64,000 nt of DNA from positions 1,798,001 through 1,862,000 of the forward strand of contig NC_007777.1 in the NCBI RefSeq assembly GCF_000013345.1, in the 5' to 3' direction. Under the pieces are notes generated by a model, which ran no database searches, was not told the DNA's origin, and saw only the letters and a program-made list of their open reading frames with translations. Shown here piece after piece: positions 7,435 to 16,984 of this stretch (positions are counted from its first letter, which is position 1; each line of letters opens with the position of its first letter). The DNA is from Frankia casuarinae. Lineage in GTDB: Bacteria; Actinomycetota; Actinomycetes; Frankiales; Frankiaceae. The position numbers and the translations under genes were made by a program.

Positions 7435-10400
7435 ACTTTCCGAGCAACCACCGGAACTTTCCAGGCAACCACCGGAACCGGCGGGTCACGACACGCCGGG
7501 CGGGCGCGCCGGCAGGCCGGCGCAGATCATCACCTTCTACTCCTACAAGGGCGGTTCGGGGCGCACGATGGCACTGGCGAACGTCGCCTGGCTGCTCGCC
7601 GCCTCGGGTAAGCGGGTTCTCACCGTCGACTGGGATCTGGAGTCTCCCGGCCTGCACCGGTATTTCCGCCCGTTTCTGCAGAACAGGGAGCTGGACTCGA
7701 GTGACGGCGTCACCGAGATGCTCCAGGGTTTCATCCGGGAGATCGACCGGCTCCAGGACGCGCCGCCGTCGACATCCGCGGAGCAGGCCTCCGTGCCGGA
7801 CGCCGACGCGGTGCGCGAGATCATCGCCCTGCACGGCGACTTCCGGCACAACATCGAGACCATCGAGTGGCCCGGGTTCCCGGGCGTCGGACGGATCGAC
7901 TTCCTCGGTCCCGGCCGGCAGACGTCCACGAGCGCGGTGCTGGTGGCCACGGTGCCCTGGTCGACGCTGTTCGAGGACGCCGACGGCCGGGCGTATTTCG
8001 CCGCGCTGCGTGAGCGCATGCGGTTCGCCGACTACGACTACGTCCTCATCGACAGCCGGACCGGCACCTCGGACGCGGCCGGCGTCTGCACCCAGCTCCT
8101 GCCGGACACCGTCGTCATCGGATTCGCGCTGAACAACCAGTCCATCGACGGCGGCGCCGGGGTGGCCCGCGAGATCCGTAACAGCAAGCGGGACATCCGG
8201 GTGCTGCCCGTCCCGATGCGGGTCGAGGACACCGAGCAGCGCAAGCAGGAACTGCGCCGCCGCGCGGCGTTCCACGCCTTCCGCCCGGTGTTGGCCGACC
8301 TGTGCGGTTCCGACCCGGAGGCACAGCGGAGCTTTCTGATCGGCCTGGAGATCCCCTACAAGGCGGTCTACGCCTACGAGGAGGTCCTGGCGGCCTTCCA
8401 GGAGGATCCCGCCAGCCGGCTCGGCGTCCAGGCCGCCTACCGGATGCTCGCCGGAGAGCTTGCCGGCGCCCCGATCGATGCGCGCCCCGTCCCGCCACAG
8501 GATCGGGAGCGGGTGCTGCGGGACTTCGAGCAGTACGGACCGCCCGCTCCGCGGTCGGTGGCGATCTTTGGGGCGCCCGAGGACCGGCCCTGGGCGGACT
8601 GGCTGGTGTCGGTGCTGGGAGCCACCGGGGTGCGGATCCGACCGCTGCCCCCGATGGCGCTGACCCCCGCCGACTTCCCCGCCGTCGAGTCACTGATCGT
8701 GATCGGATCACCGCATCTGGGCCCGGACACCCCGGGTGAGTCCCTGGTGCGCGAGCAGATCCAGACCCGGATCCGCCAGCGCGGCTCGCGGGCGGGGGTG
8801 GTGGTCGTCGAGGTGGGTTCGATGCGGCTCGACTCCGCCTACCATGGAGCCGAGATCATCTCCCTGCCCGCGCGGAACGAGCGGGACGCGGGGGTCGTGG
8901 TCCTCGAAGGGCTGGGGCTGCCCGTTCCGCGGGCCCGACTCGACGACCTGCGGGTGGTCGCACCCCGGTACCCGGCCCGCCGGCCCCGCTTCTGGTCGGT
9001 GCCGGCCAGGTTCGCCCAGCCGTTCGTCGGACGGCACGCGGTGCTGGACGAGCTGCGCGACCGGCTGCTGCCGGGGGGCCGACCGAGCGGGCTGTGTCCC
9101 CTGCTCGGCCCGGACGGCGTCGGGAAGAGCGCCATCGCGGCCGAGTACGCGCACCGGTTCGACTCCGACTACGACATCGTGCACTGGATCTCGGCGGGTG
9201 ACGCCGCCTCGGTCCGGGCGGGCCTGCGCGACCTCGCCGAGCGGCTGCGTCCCGGCAGCGACGTCCCGGACGCGCAGCGTTCCCCGAGCGAGCAGCTCGA
9301 ACGGGTCGCCCTGGACGCGCTGCGCCAAGGCGACCCCTCGGCGCGCTGGCTGCTTGTCTACGACGGCGCCGCCGACCCGCGGACGCTGGCCGGGCTGTTG
9401 CCCGTCCCGACCGGCAACGGCCATGTCCTGCTGACTTCGGCGGATCCGGCCTGGGACAGTGAACCCGGCGCGTTGTGGGTGGACCCGTTCACCCCGGCCG
9501 AGAGCCGGGCGTTCCTGCGCCGGTGGCTGCCCGAGGTCGGTGAGGACCGGCTGGCGACGATCGCCGAGCGGCTACGGCATCAGCCGTCGGGCCTGCGCAC
9601 TGCGGTCGGGCGGCTTCGCCAGGACCGGCGGGGAGTGCCGGTTGACGATCGTGCCGTCGACGCCTACCTCACCCAGCTCGCCGGGGTCGCACCCGAGCAG
9701 GCAACCTGGACGGTGTCGTTCGAGACCCTGCGCACCAGCGACCGCGCGACCCGGCGGGCGGCGGCCCGGCTGCTGGAACTGTGTGCCTTCCTGGCCCCGC
9801 AGGGCGTGCCGCTCGCCCTGCTGGAATCCCCGGTGATGCTGCGCCATCTCGCCGAGGCGGTGGGGGACGACGCGATCGCCGACCCGACCGTGCTGCCCGA
9901 GCTGTGGGCGGAGATCCGCAAGCCCCGGCTGGCCGAAGTCGACACCGTACCCGACGGTCAGTTCCGCCTCGCCGCGCGCTGGCAGCGGCTCCTCGTCGAA
10001 CGGATGCAGCCCGCCGAGCGGACCGCCGCCCGCGAGGCGGTGCTCGGCATCTTCGCGGACATCGCCGCGGCCGCTCCGCGGCCCTCGGCCGCCGCGGGCT
10101 GGCCGATCTACCGGATGCTGGAGGGTCAGATCCTGGCCTCCGAGGCGATGGAGAGCCCGGCACCCAAGGTTCGGCAGTGGCTGGTGTCCCAGGTGTATGT
10201 GATGTGGCGGTCCGGCCGGCTGGAGTTGGGCCGCGGCATCGCCGAGGATGCGTTGCGCAGATGGCGCGACCTGTTCGGAGCGGACGACCCGCTGACCCTG
10301 CGGATGGCCGCCCACCTGGCCATGGTGCTCCGCGGTCTGGGACGGTTCCAGGAGGCGTACGACCTGAACACCGACACCCTCGCCCGCCAGCGCCGCCACC

Positions 10401-11401
10401 TGGGCATTTTCCATCGCCACACATTGATCACCGCGATGAGTTACGGCATCGACATCCGGGAGCTCGGCCGGTACGCCGAGGCAGCCGCGGAGGAGAGCAG
10501 CACCCTGGTCGGTTTCCGCGACCGGCTCGGCGACAACCACCTCGACACCCTCATGGCCGCGAGCAACCTCGCGCTGTCCACCTTCCTGGACGGGCGGGCC
10601 CGCGAGGCGCTCCACCTGAGCCTGGACACCATGGCGCGGCTACGCCTGGCGGGGGCCGAGGGCACCTCGCAGTTCTGGTGGCTGCAGGCGCGGGCCGGGA
10701 TCTGCCATCGGGAGCTGGGCGAGCTGGAGCAGGCGGAGCGGTTGCTGCGGGAGGCCGCGACCAACCTCGCCGGCATCGAGGGGGCGACGACGCACCTGAC
10801 CCTGCGCTGCAACAAGCATCTCGCGGTCGTCCTGCGCCTGCGGGGCAGCCCGGACGCGGCGAGCCGCCTCGCCGGTGAGACGCTCGAGCGCTACACCGAG
10901 ATCTACGGGGCGTCCGACCTGGGCACCCTGGCCTGCCTGCTGAGCCGTGCCGGCCATCTGCACGCGCTGGGCGAGCACCACCGGGCGTCCGTCGAGGCCG
11001 AGTCGTGCCTGCGGGAGTACGAACGTCTCCACGGCCCCGAGCATCCGTTCACGAACATCTGCCGCTCGGATCTGTCCATCTACCTGCGCGCGGACGGGCG
11101 GCTGGCGGAGTCCCGCGCACTGGCCGAGCAGGCCCACCTCACGCTGGTCGACGAGCTCTACCAGCACCACCCGTTCGCGCTGGCCGCCGGGGTGAACCAC
11201 GCCGCGAGCCTGGCGGCCCTCGGCGAGACCGAGGCGGCCCGGGCGCTGGACGAGGATCTGTTGCGCGAATCCGAAATGTCACTGGACAGCAGCCATCCCT
11301 ACCTCCCGATAATGCGGGAGAACCTGGCGGTCCTCACCGGCAGGCAGGCCGGCGGTGGGCGTGGCCATCGAGAAGTCGACATCGACATCTCCAGCATCTG
11401 A
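7421..11401 (+). CDS. fxsT: FxsT-type protein: ParA-like ATPase + TIR-like + NB-ARC + TPR
   Basis: A 1326-residue protein (ATG 7421; ATG 7427 also possible). In order: a SIMIBI/ParA-like NTPase with deviant Walker A KGGSGRT at residues 43-49 and VDWDLESPGLHRYF just after; a degenerate TIR-like segment (RSVAIFGAPEDRPWADWL, about 370-500); an NB-ARC ATPase with P-loop GPDGVGKS at 563-570 followed by IAAEYAHRFDSDYDIVHW; then helical repeats of TPR type from about residue 940 to the end (repeated GRFQEAYDLN, GRYAEAAAEE, GELEQAERLL turns). This is the architecture of the FxSxx-COOH system TPR protein (FxsT). Such chains are thought to be signalling scaffolds; the trigger is unknown. The C-terminus ends DIDISSI. 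Confidence 0.85.
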   Translation: MTMTELSEQPPELSRQPPEPAGHDTPGGRAGRPAQIITFYSYKGGSGRTMALANVAWLLAASGKRVLTVDWDLESPGLHRYFRPFLQNRELDSSDGVTEMLQGFIREIDRLQDAPPSTSAEQASVPDADAVREIIALHGDFRHNIETIEWPGFPGVGRIDFLGPGRQTSTSAVLVATVPWSTLFEDADGRAYFAALRERMRFADYDYVLIDSRTGTSDAAGVCTQLLPDTVVIGFALNNQSIDGGAGVAREIRNSKRDIRVLPVPMRVEDTEQRKQELRRRAAFHAFRPVLADLCGSDPEAQRSFLIGLEIPYKAVYAYEEVLAAFQEDPASRLGVQAAYRMLAGELAGAPIDARPVPPQDRERVLRDFEQYGPPAPRSVAIFGAPEDRPWADWLVSVLGATGVRIRPLPPMALTPADFPAVESLIVIGSPHLGPDTPGESLVREQIQTRIRQRGSRAGVVVVEVGSMRLDSAYHGAEIISLPARNERDAGVVVLEGLGLPVPRARLDDLRVVAPRYPARRPRFWSVPARFAQPFVGRHAVLDELRDRLLPGGRPSGLCPLLGPDGVGKSAIAAEYAHRFDSDYDIVHWISAGDAASVRAGLRDLAERLRPGSDVPDAQRSPSEQLERVALDALRQGDPSARWLLVYDGAADPRTLAGLLPVPTGNGHVLLTSADPAWDSEPGALWVDPFTPAESRAFLRRWLPEVGEDRLATIAERLRHQPSGLRTAVGRLRQDRRGVPVDDRAVDAYLTQLAGVAPEQATWTVSFETLRTSDRATRRAAARLLELCAFLAPQGVPLALLESPVMLRHLAEAVGDDAIADPTVLPELWAEIRKPRLAEVDTVPDGQFRLAARWQRLLVERMQPAERTAAREAVLGIFADIAAAAPRPSAAAGWPIYRMLEGQILASEAMESPAPKVRQWLVSQVYVMWRSGRLELGRGIAEDALRRWRDLFGADDPLTLRMAAHLAMVLRGLGRFQEAYDLNTDTLARQRRHLGIFHRHTLITAMSYGIDIRELGRYAEAAAEESSTLVGFRDRLGDNHLDTLMAASNLALSTFLDGRAREALHLSLDTMARLRLAGAEGTSQFWWLQARAGICHRELGELEQAERLLREAATNLAGIEGATTHLTLRCNKHLAVVLRLRGSPDAASRLAGETLERYTEIYGASDLGTLACLLSRAGHLHALGEHHRASVEAESCLREYERLHGPEHPFTNICRSDLSIYLRADGRLAESRALAEQAHLTLVDELYQHHPFALAAGVNHAASLAALGETEAARALDEDLLRESEMSLDSSHPYLPIMRENLAVLTGRQAGGGRGHREVDIDISSI

Positions 11402-11524
11402 GTAGCGTGATGAGGTCGAGCGACGAGTGCACAGTGGCAATCCGCCGGCGGCCGGTCCGCCCGGACCGGGGTTTCCGGTCCGGCGTCGGCCGCCACCCGC
11501 CGGGAGCGGCAGAAGGATGAGCTG

Positions 11525-12592
11525 ATGGTGACTGTTCCTGATGATGTTGTCGAACCCCGCATCGTCACCGCGCCGCATGTCGGCGACGAATACAACGGCA
11601 TCCGGCAGAAGTTCCGCGGGACGGTGGCTGTCACGGGTGCCCAGTATCTCGAGTACTACGTCCACGGATTGCCGACGGTGTCGGCCGATCTTCTGCACCA
11701 TCCGCGGCTGGCCGACTGTTTCCGTGGTTCACGCACGGTGGAACGGGCCCGCCGGGACTACGAGATCATCGGCCGGCAGCTAAACCACCGGATGACGGAG
11801 CTGAACACCTCGCTGGCCGCTCTCGCCAACGGGCGGCTAATCCGGACGGTCTTCGCCGCGCAGGACCGGGCGGTGCTCTACTTCGACGTCGACGAGGGGC
11901 AGTACATCGTCGGGGTCTCCCTCGGCGCGGACGCCATCGAGTCCGCTGACCTGACGCTCTCGCGGACCGCGACGGAAATCCGGGCGGCCCGGGGGATCGG
12001 CGACCCCAACTACGGCGGCTATCACCGGGGGGACGGCACGTTCCTTCCGTCGCCCACCCGCGCCGACGGTAGCCCGGACACCGGCTCTCATCCATTCGTG
12101 TCGTTGCCGAGGCCGTCGGCGCCGGTGTTCGCCAATCCCTGGGCATCGCTGATCAAACGGCGTTGGTCACCCGCCGGGGACTCGCGGGAGGAGGAGTTCC
12201 AGGCCCAGGCCGTCAGCGTCCTGAAGCCCGGTGACCTCCAGTACATGGCCCTGGTGCGCGGCGGCACGGTGAGCGCCGCCGACCTGATGGACCACGACGA
12301 CCTCAACGAATTCTTCGTCGGTCTGAGCCGGGAGGCCCGCCGGGAGGGTCTCGTCAAGGTCGCCGCCAAGTTCCTCGCCCTGAGCGATCTGCTCGACGGT
12401 CTGCTGCGATCGGTCCTGAACCGCCGATTGACCCGCACCGTTCTCGACGTGGAGAAGGGTGCGCTGTACTTTCATCGCCTCAGCCGTGACGAGTTCCTGA
12501 TGGGCGTCACCCTGGATCAGCGTCGGGTGTCCGAAGCCGACCGCCGCTTCCAGCTGCTCGTCCGCCGACTGACGGCTTCGTACGGCTGTTGA
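11525..12592 (+). CDS. unrecognised protein made of an internal duplication
   Basis: A 355-residue protein; AAGGA precedes the ATG by 8 nt. I do not recognise the family. Two copies of one module are visible: QYLEYYVHGLPTVSADLLHH at about residue 40 matches QYMALVRGGTVSAADLMDHD at about 238, and RLIRTVFAAQDRAVLYFDVD at about 103 matches RLTRTVLDVEKGALYFHRL at about 305. The halves are joined by a Ser/Pro-rich linker (about 165-220). There is no signal peptide or membrane segment. It sits between fxsT and the HExxH gene, 123 bp after the former and 130 bp before the likely start of the latter. It could be a partner or carrier for the modifying enzyme; that is inference from position only. Confidence 0.65.
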   Translation: MVTVPDDVVEPRIVTAPHVGDEYNGIRQKFRGTVAVTGAQYLEYYVHGLPTVSADLLHHPRLADCFRGSRTVERARRDYEIIGRQLNHRMTELNTSLAALANGRLIRTVFAAQDRAVLYFDVDEGQYIVGVSLGADAIESADLTLSRTATEIRAARGIGDPNYGGYHRGDGTFLPSPTRADGSPDTGSHPFVSLPRPSAPVFANPWASLIKRRWSPAGDSREEEFQAQAVSVLKPGDLQYMALVRGGTVSAADLMDHDDLNEFFVGLSREARREGLVKVAAKFLALSDLLDGLLRSVLNRRLTRTVLDVEKGALYFHRLSRDEFLMGVTLDQRRVSEADRRFQLLVRRLTASYGC

Positions 12593-12722
12593 AAGGCGCC
12601 GGATGACGCCAGGCGAATCCCGTCGATGGACGGGATCATTGTCGATGTCCTCGCGTATTCTTCGTCGAGCAGGTCCCCGCGTCGCGCCGACGCGTACCCG
12701 TTGGTGGGGAGGCCCCACATTC

Positions 12723-15032
12723 ATGGCCCACGATCTGATGCCCGTGCCGTCCGGTCTGGTGGATCTCTGCGAGGTCGACGTCGACCGGCTTGCCTCCCTC
12801 GCGGGTCCACCCTCGGGAGAATGGCAGCGCTGGATCGCCGCCTGGATCGGCTACCCGGGCAGGCCGCTGCCCGGGGACGTAGCTCTGGCCCTGGGCGGGG
12901 ATCTGGACCTGACCGACTACCTGCCCAGGACCACATCCTTCGGGGAGATGCCGGACGGCACCGACCCCCCGAAGCCGCCGCGTCTGCCCGGGGCCGCCGC
13001 CTGTTCGGGCGGACGGCCCGCGTCCGGTGGCGCCATGACGTCGGGTGGCGCCATGACGTCGGGTGGCGCCATGACGTCGGGTGGCGCCATGACGTCGGGT
13101 GGCGCCATGACCCACGCCTCTCGGCGGCTCGTCCGTCCTACCGGATCCGCCCGTCGGGTGGTCTCCCCACCCGTCGCCCGGCATCGGATCACCCCGAGGG
13201 ACATCGAGGCCGTGGCGGGCGGGTCGCCGGGTGCCGCACCGCTGCGCGAGCTGCTGCGGGGTCAGATCAGCAAACGGATGCTGATGCTGTGGGCGTTGCT
13301 GCGCGGCCTTGAGAACGCCGACCTCGACGACGCGACGCGCACCTGCGTAGATGAGGCGCTGCGGGTGCTCGGGGACGCTCAGCGGCGGGCCCGCGACGCC
13401 GTCCACGACCTGCTCCTGCACCCGACGATCGGGACCTGGCTCGCCGGCAGCCTGCGGCGGTGCTGGCAGGGGTCGGCCGGACCCGACCTCGACCGCCTCG
13501 GTTATGTGGGTGGGATCGCGGTGGCCGCCGCCCTGCGGGCCCGGATGCCGTGCCGGGTGCCGGTGCGGATCATCGACGGGCTGGTGTCGATCCCCACGAT
13601 GGGCGTCGTCGGGTCGGGGGCCACGAGCGGTTGGGGCGTCGCGCACGTGTCCGACCGGCGGGTGACGCTGCGTGGCAGCGCCGGGTGGGGACCGGCCGGT
13701 GGTGACGGCTGGACTCCGGCGCGCATGCTGTCGAGCACTGTCGACGGTCACCGAATCGCACTGACGCTGGAGGACACCGACCCGTTCCGGGCCGCGGACA
13801 CGCTTCCCCTGCCCGTCGCCGCGCGCTGCGACGAGGCGGCGGCCCGGTGGCAGCGCCTGCTCGACGGCGCCTGGAGTGTGCTCGCGGGCGACGACGGGGT
13901 GCGGGCGGAGGAGGCCGCCGCGGTCCTGTCGGCGCTGGTCCCGTTGCGTGAGGTCCCGGACCGGCCCGGCACCGGCGTCACCGTGATCGACGCGCTCGGC
14001 GCGCTGATGGTCAGCCCGCCGACCGACGCGCTGTGGCTTGCCATCACCGTCGTGCATGAGGCGGCGCACACCAGACTGGAGATGCTGAGCGATCTTGCGC
14101 CCCTGGTCGGCCCGCACGACGGCTCCGTGCACTACGCTCCCTGGCGGCCCGACCCCCGGCCACTCGCCCCGCTGCTGCACGGCGCCTTCGCCTTCGCCCA
14201 GATCGCGGCCTTCTGGGCGGGGCGGTGGGCCCGGGACGGCGCCGGGTCGGATCTGGGCGCGGCGTACGAGTTCGCCTGGTGCCGGGACGCGGTCTCGGCG
14301 GTGCTGCCCGTGCTGCGGGATGCGGCCGGGCTCACCGAGGCGGGCCGCCGGTTCGTCTCGGCCATGGGCGCCAGGATCGACGTCTGGATCGCCGCCGACC
14401 TGCCGATCGCGGCCACTACCACAGCCGCCACCGTGCTGCGCGACGTCGCCGTCGTCTGGCGGCTGCGTAACCGCCGGCCCGACCGCGACCACATCGAGAG
14501 ATGGGCGCGGGACTGGGCTGCCGGTCGGCCCTGCGGACGGCCGGTAGCGCCGTCGTCCCGCCTCGTCCCCCAGACCGAGCCGTACAGCCCGCACCGCCAC
14601 GCCCGGCAGGCACTGACCTCGCTGCGGTTCGCCATGCCCGACCGGTTCGCCGGGCTCGCTGGTTCTGCCGGGCTCGATCCGGCGGCCTGGCCCGTCAACG
14701 CGACCCTCGGAGACCTGCTCTACGTGCGCGGAGACCTCGGCCGCGCGGCCGAGGAGTTCCGCCGGGAGCTGCAGGCCCGTCCGGGGCGGGCGGAGTCGTT
14801 CGCGGGGCTGGCCCTGGTGCTGGCCAGACGGGCCGGGGGACTGGAGCGCCGGCTCTACCTCGACCACCCCGAGGCGTTGCTGGCCCTGAGCGTCCGGATC
14901 AGGGAGCTGACCGGCTCCACCCCTGACCCGCGCACGCTCGCGCGGTGGATCGCGGCGGGAGGCCCCGGTTACCCGGATCGCTCGTGGCGATCTCTCAAGA
15001 CGAGGCCGCTACCGGTCGGTGCCCGGCGATAA
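12723..15032 (+). CDS. HExxH-type putative peptide beta-hydroxylase (2-oxoglutarate/Fe family)
   Basis: A 769-residue protein from ATG 12723, which follows GGGGAGG; an in-frame ATG at 12603 would add 40 basic residues. The family motif VVHEAAHTRLEML has the metal-binding HEAAH at residues 445-449. It is followed by VHYAPWRPDPRPL and LLHGAFAFAQIAAFW, the conserved downstream block of the HEXXH putative peptide-modification family (TIGR04267), now regarded as Fe(II)/2-oxoglutarate peptide beta-hydroxylases rather than proteases. The C-terminal 130 residues are helical and TPR-like. An 18-bp minisatellite inserts five GGAMTS repeats near residue 105. In FxSxx loci this activity accompanies a radical-SAM enzyme, which is missing here. 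The peptide substrate is unknown. Confidence 0.85.
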   Translation: MAHDLMPVPSGLVDLCEVDVDRLASLAGPPSGEWQRWIAAWIGYPGRPLPGDVALALGGDLDLTDYLPRTTSFGEMPDGTDPPKPPRLPGAAACSGGRPASGGAMTSGGAMTSGGAMTSGGAMTSGGAMTHASRRLVRPTGSARRVVSPPVARHRITPRDIEAVAGGSPGAAPLRELLRGQISKRMLMLWALLRGLENADLDDATRTCVDEALRVLGDAQRRARDAVHDLLLHPTIGTWLAGSLRRCWQGSAGPDLDRLGYVGGIAVAAALRARMPCRVPVRIIDGLVSIPTMGVVGSGATSGWGVAHVSDRRVTLRGSAGWGPAGGDGWTPARMLSSTVDGHRIALTLEDTDPFRAADTLPLPVAARCDEAAARWQRLLDGAWSVLAGDDGVRAEEAAAVLSALVPLREVPDRPGTGVTVIDALGALMVSPPTDALWLAITVVHEAAHTRLEMLSDLAPLVGPHDGSVHYAPWRPDPRPLAPLLHGAFAFAQIAAFWAGRWARDGAGSDLGAAYEFAWCRDAVSAVLPVLRDAAGLTEAGRRFVSAMGARIDVWIAADLPIAATTTAATVLRDVAVVWRLRNRRPDRDHIERWARDWAAGRPCGRPVAPSSRLVPQTEPYSPHRHARQALTSLRFAMPDRFAGLAGSAGLDPAAWPVNATLGDLLYVRGDLGRAAEEFRRELQARPGRAESFAGLALVLARRAGGLERRLYLDHPEALLALSVRIRELTGSTPDPRTLARWIAAGGPGYPDRSWRSLKTRPLPVGARR
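13026..13110 (+). repeat. 18-bp in-frame minisatellite in the HExxH gene
   Basis: GGTGGCGCCATGACGTCG occurs four times exactly and a fifth time in part, encoding GGAMTS repeats in the N-terminal linker before the conserved helical region. Each unit contains an in-frame ATG. Confidence 0.95.
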
Positions 15033-15139
15033 CCCGACGGCGGGGATGCCGGCTGGGATGCCGTCCCGCCGGCCGCATCCCGCTCCGTTCGCGATGACGC
15101 ATTCGGCGAATCCGGAACAGCGAGTTTCCGCGGGCCGCG

Positions 15140-15170
15140 TTGACTTCGTGCGCACTCCAAGTCCTAACGT
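15140..15170 (+). promoter_or_regulatory. MerR-type promoter with 19-bp spacer
   Basis: TTGACT (15140-15145) and TAACGT (15165-15170) are separated by 19 bp, the long spacer typical of MerR-controlled promoters. The spacer holds a partial dyad with GACTT and AAGTC arms around TGCGCA. The ATG of merR at 15177 is 6 nt after the -10 box, so the transcript is probably leaderless. Confidence 0.7.
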
Positions 15171-15176
15171 CTTCGT

Positions 15177-15805
15177 ATGGCCACGATCGAGGCGCTCACG
15201 GTGACGCCGTCTCCGGCCGTGACGCCGTCTCCGGCCGTGACGCCGTCTCCGGCCGTGACGCCGTCTCCGGCCGTGACGCCGTCTCCGGCCGTGACGCCGT
15301 CTCCGGCCATGGTGGCGGAGCCGGATCAGGGCTGGTGCGCGCGGTTGGACCCGGCGGTCCGCCCGGATGGATGCGACCGGTCCGTTGATCCGTTCGCGGT
15401 CGGTCCGGGGGGTGCACCAGAGGCCGCCGGGACCCTCACGATCGCCGAGGCCGCCGCGGCCACCGGAGTCAGCGCGCACACGCTGCGGTACTACGAGCGG
15501 GCGGGGCTGATGCGGGACCCGGTCGCCCGTGCCTCGTCGAGCCATCGGCGCTACACCGTCGAGGACGTCCGCTGGGTCACGTTCCTGACCAAGCTGCGGC
15601 TCACCGGCATGCCGATCCGGGAGATGGCGCGCTACGCCGAACTGGTGCGCGCCGGGGAGGGGAACGAGGCGGAGCGTCTCGCCCTGCTGACCGAGCATCG
15701 CCGCCGGGTCCTGGCGCGCCTCGACGAGGTGCAGCGCAACCTCACCGCCATCAACGTCAAAATCAGCATTTATCAGGACATCTACCAGGAGAGGGTCGTC
15801 CGCTG

Positions 15806-15806
<1 letters not shown>
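15177..15806 (+). CDS. MerR-family transcriptional regulator
   Basis: A 209-residue protein. The MerR DNA-binding domain is at residues 84-155: [25 protein letters not shown], then [26 protein letters not shown] coiled-coil dimerisation helix follows ([20 protein letters not shown]). There is no cysteine cluster in the C-terminal part, so it is not a metal-type MerR; it fits the AdhR-like group that controls neighbouring reductases. The N-terminal 45 residues are a TPSPAV repeat made by an 18-bp minisatellite and are not part of the fold. It overlaps the aldo-keto reductase start by one base (TGATG) and presumably activates this two-gene operon from the promoter at 15140. Confidence 0.9.
15201..15308 (+). 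repeat. 18-bp in-frame minisatellite at the MerR N-terminus
   Basis: Six uninterrupted units of GTGACGCCGTCTCCGGCC encode VTPSPA repeats. Every unit begins with an in-frame GTG, so internal starts are possible. Confidence 0.95.
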
Positions 15807-16783
<977 letters not shown>

Positions 16784-16901
16784 CGAGGCCCGGTCGAGTC
16801 CGCCGCGGTGGCGGGTGCCGCGCCGCCCGATTCCCCGATGGTGGCGGGGGAGCCGTGAGAACGGGAGCCGTGACGCGTGAGGTGGCCCGCCACCTGTCCT
16901 C

Positions 16902-16949
16902 CGCCGGCCCTGCTGCCCGCCGGCCCTGCTGCCCGCCGGCCCTGCTGCC
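16902..16949 (+). repeat. 16-bp tandem repeat, three units, intergenic
   Basis: CGCCGGCCCTGCTGCC three times in the gap between the convergent aldo-keto reductase and cobN genes. The unit is not a multiple of three, unlike the intragenic repeats. Nothing else is evident in 16784-16984. Confidence 0.85.
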
Positions 16950-16984
16950 CTGCGACTTGGCCGGACCGGCCGGACCCGGCGATC

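Noticed and set aside
11355-11401. C-terminus of the FxsT-type protein (DIDISSI) compared with the FxSxx-COOH signature.
   Set aside because: Ser is at the right place from the end, but the Phe is replaced by Asp, and this is the end of a 1326-residue protein rather than a short precursor.
12636-14867. 743-codon minus-strand open frame opposite the HExxH gene.
   Set aside because: Low-complexity Gly/Arg/Pro/His product with no domain; the plus strand carries the conserved HEAAH block.
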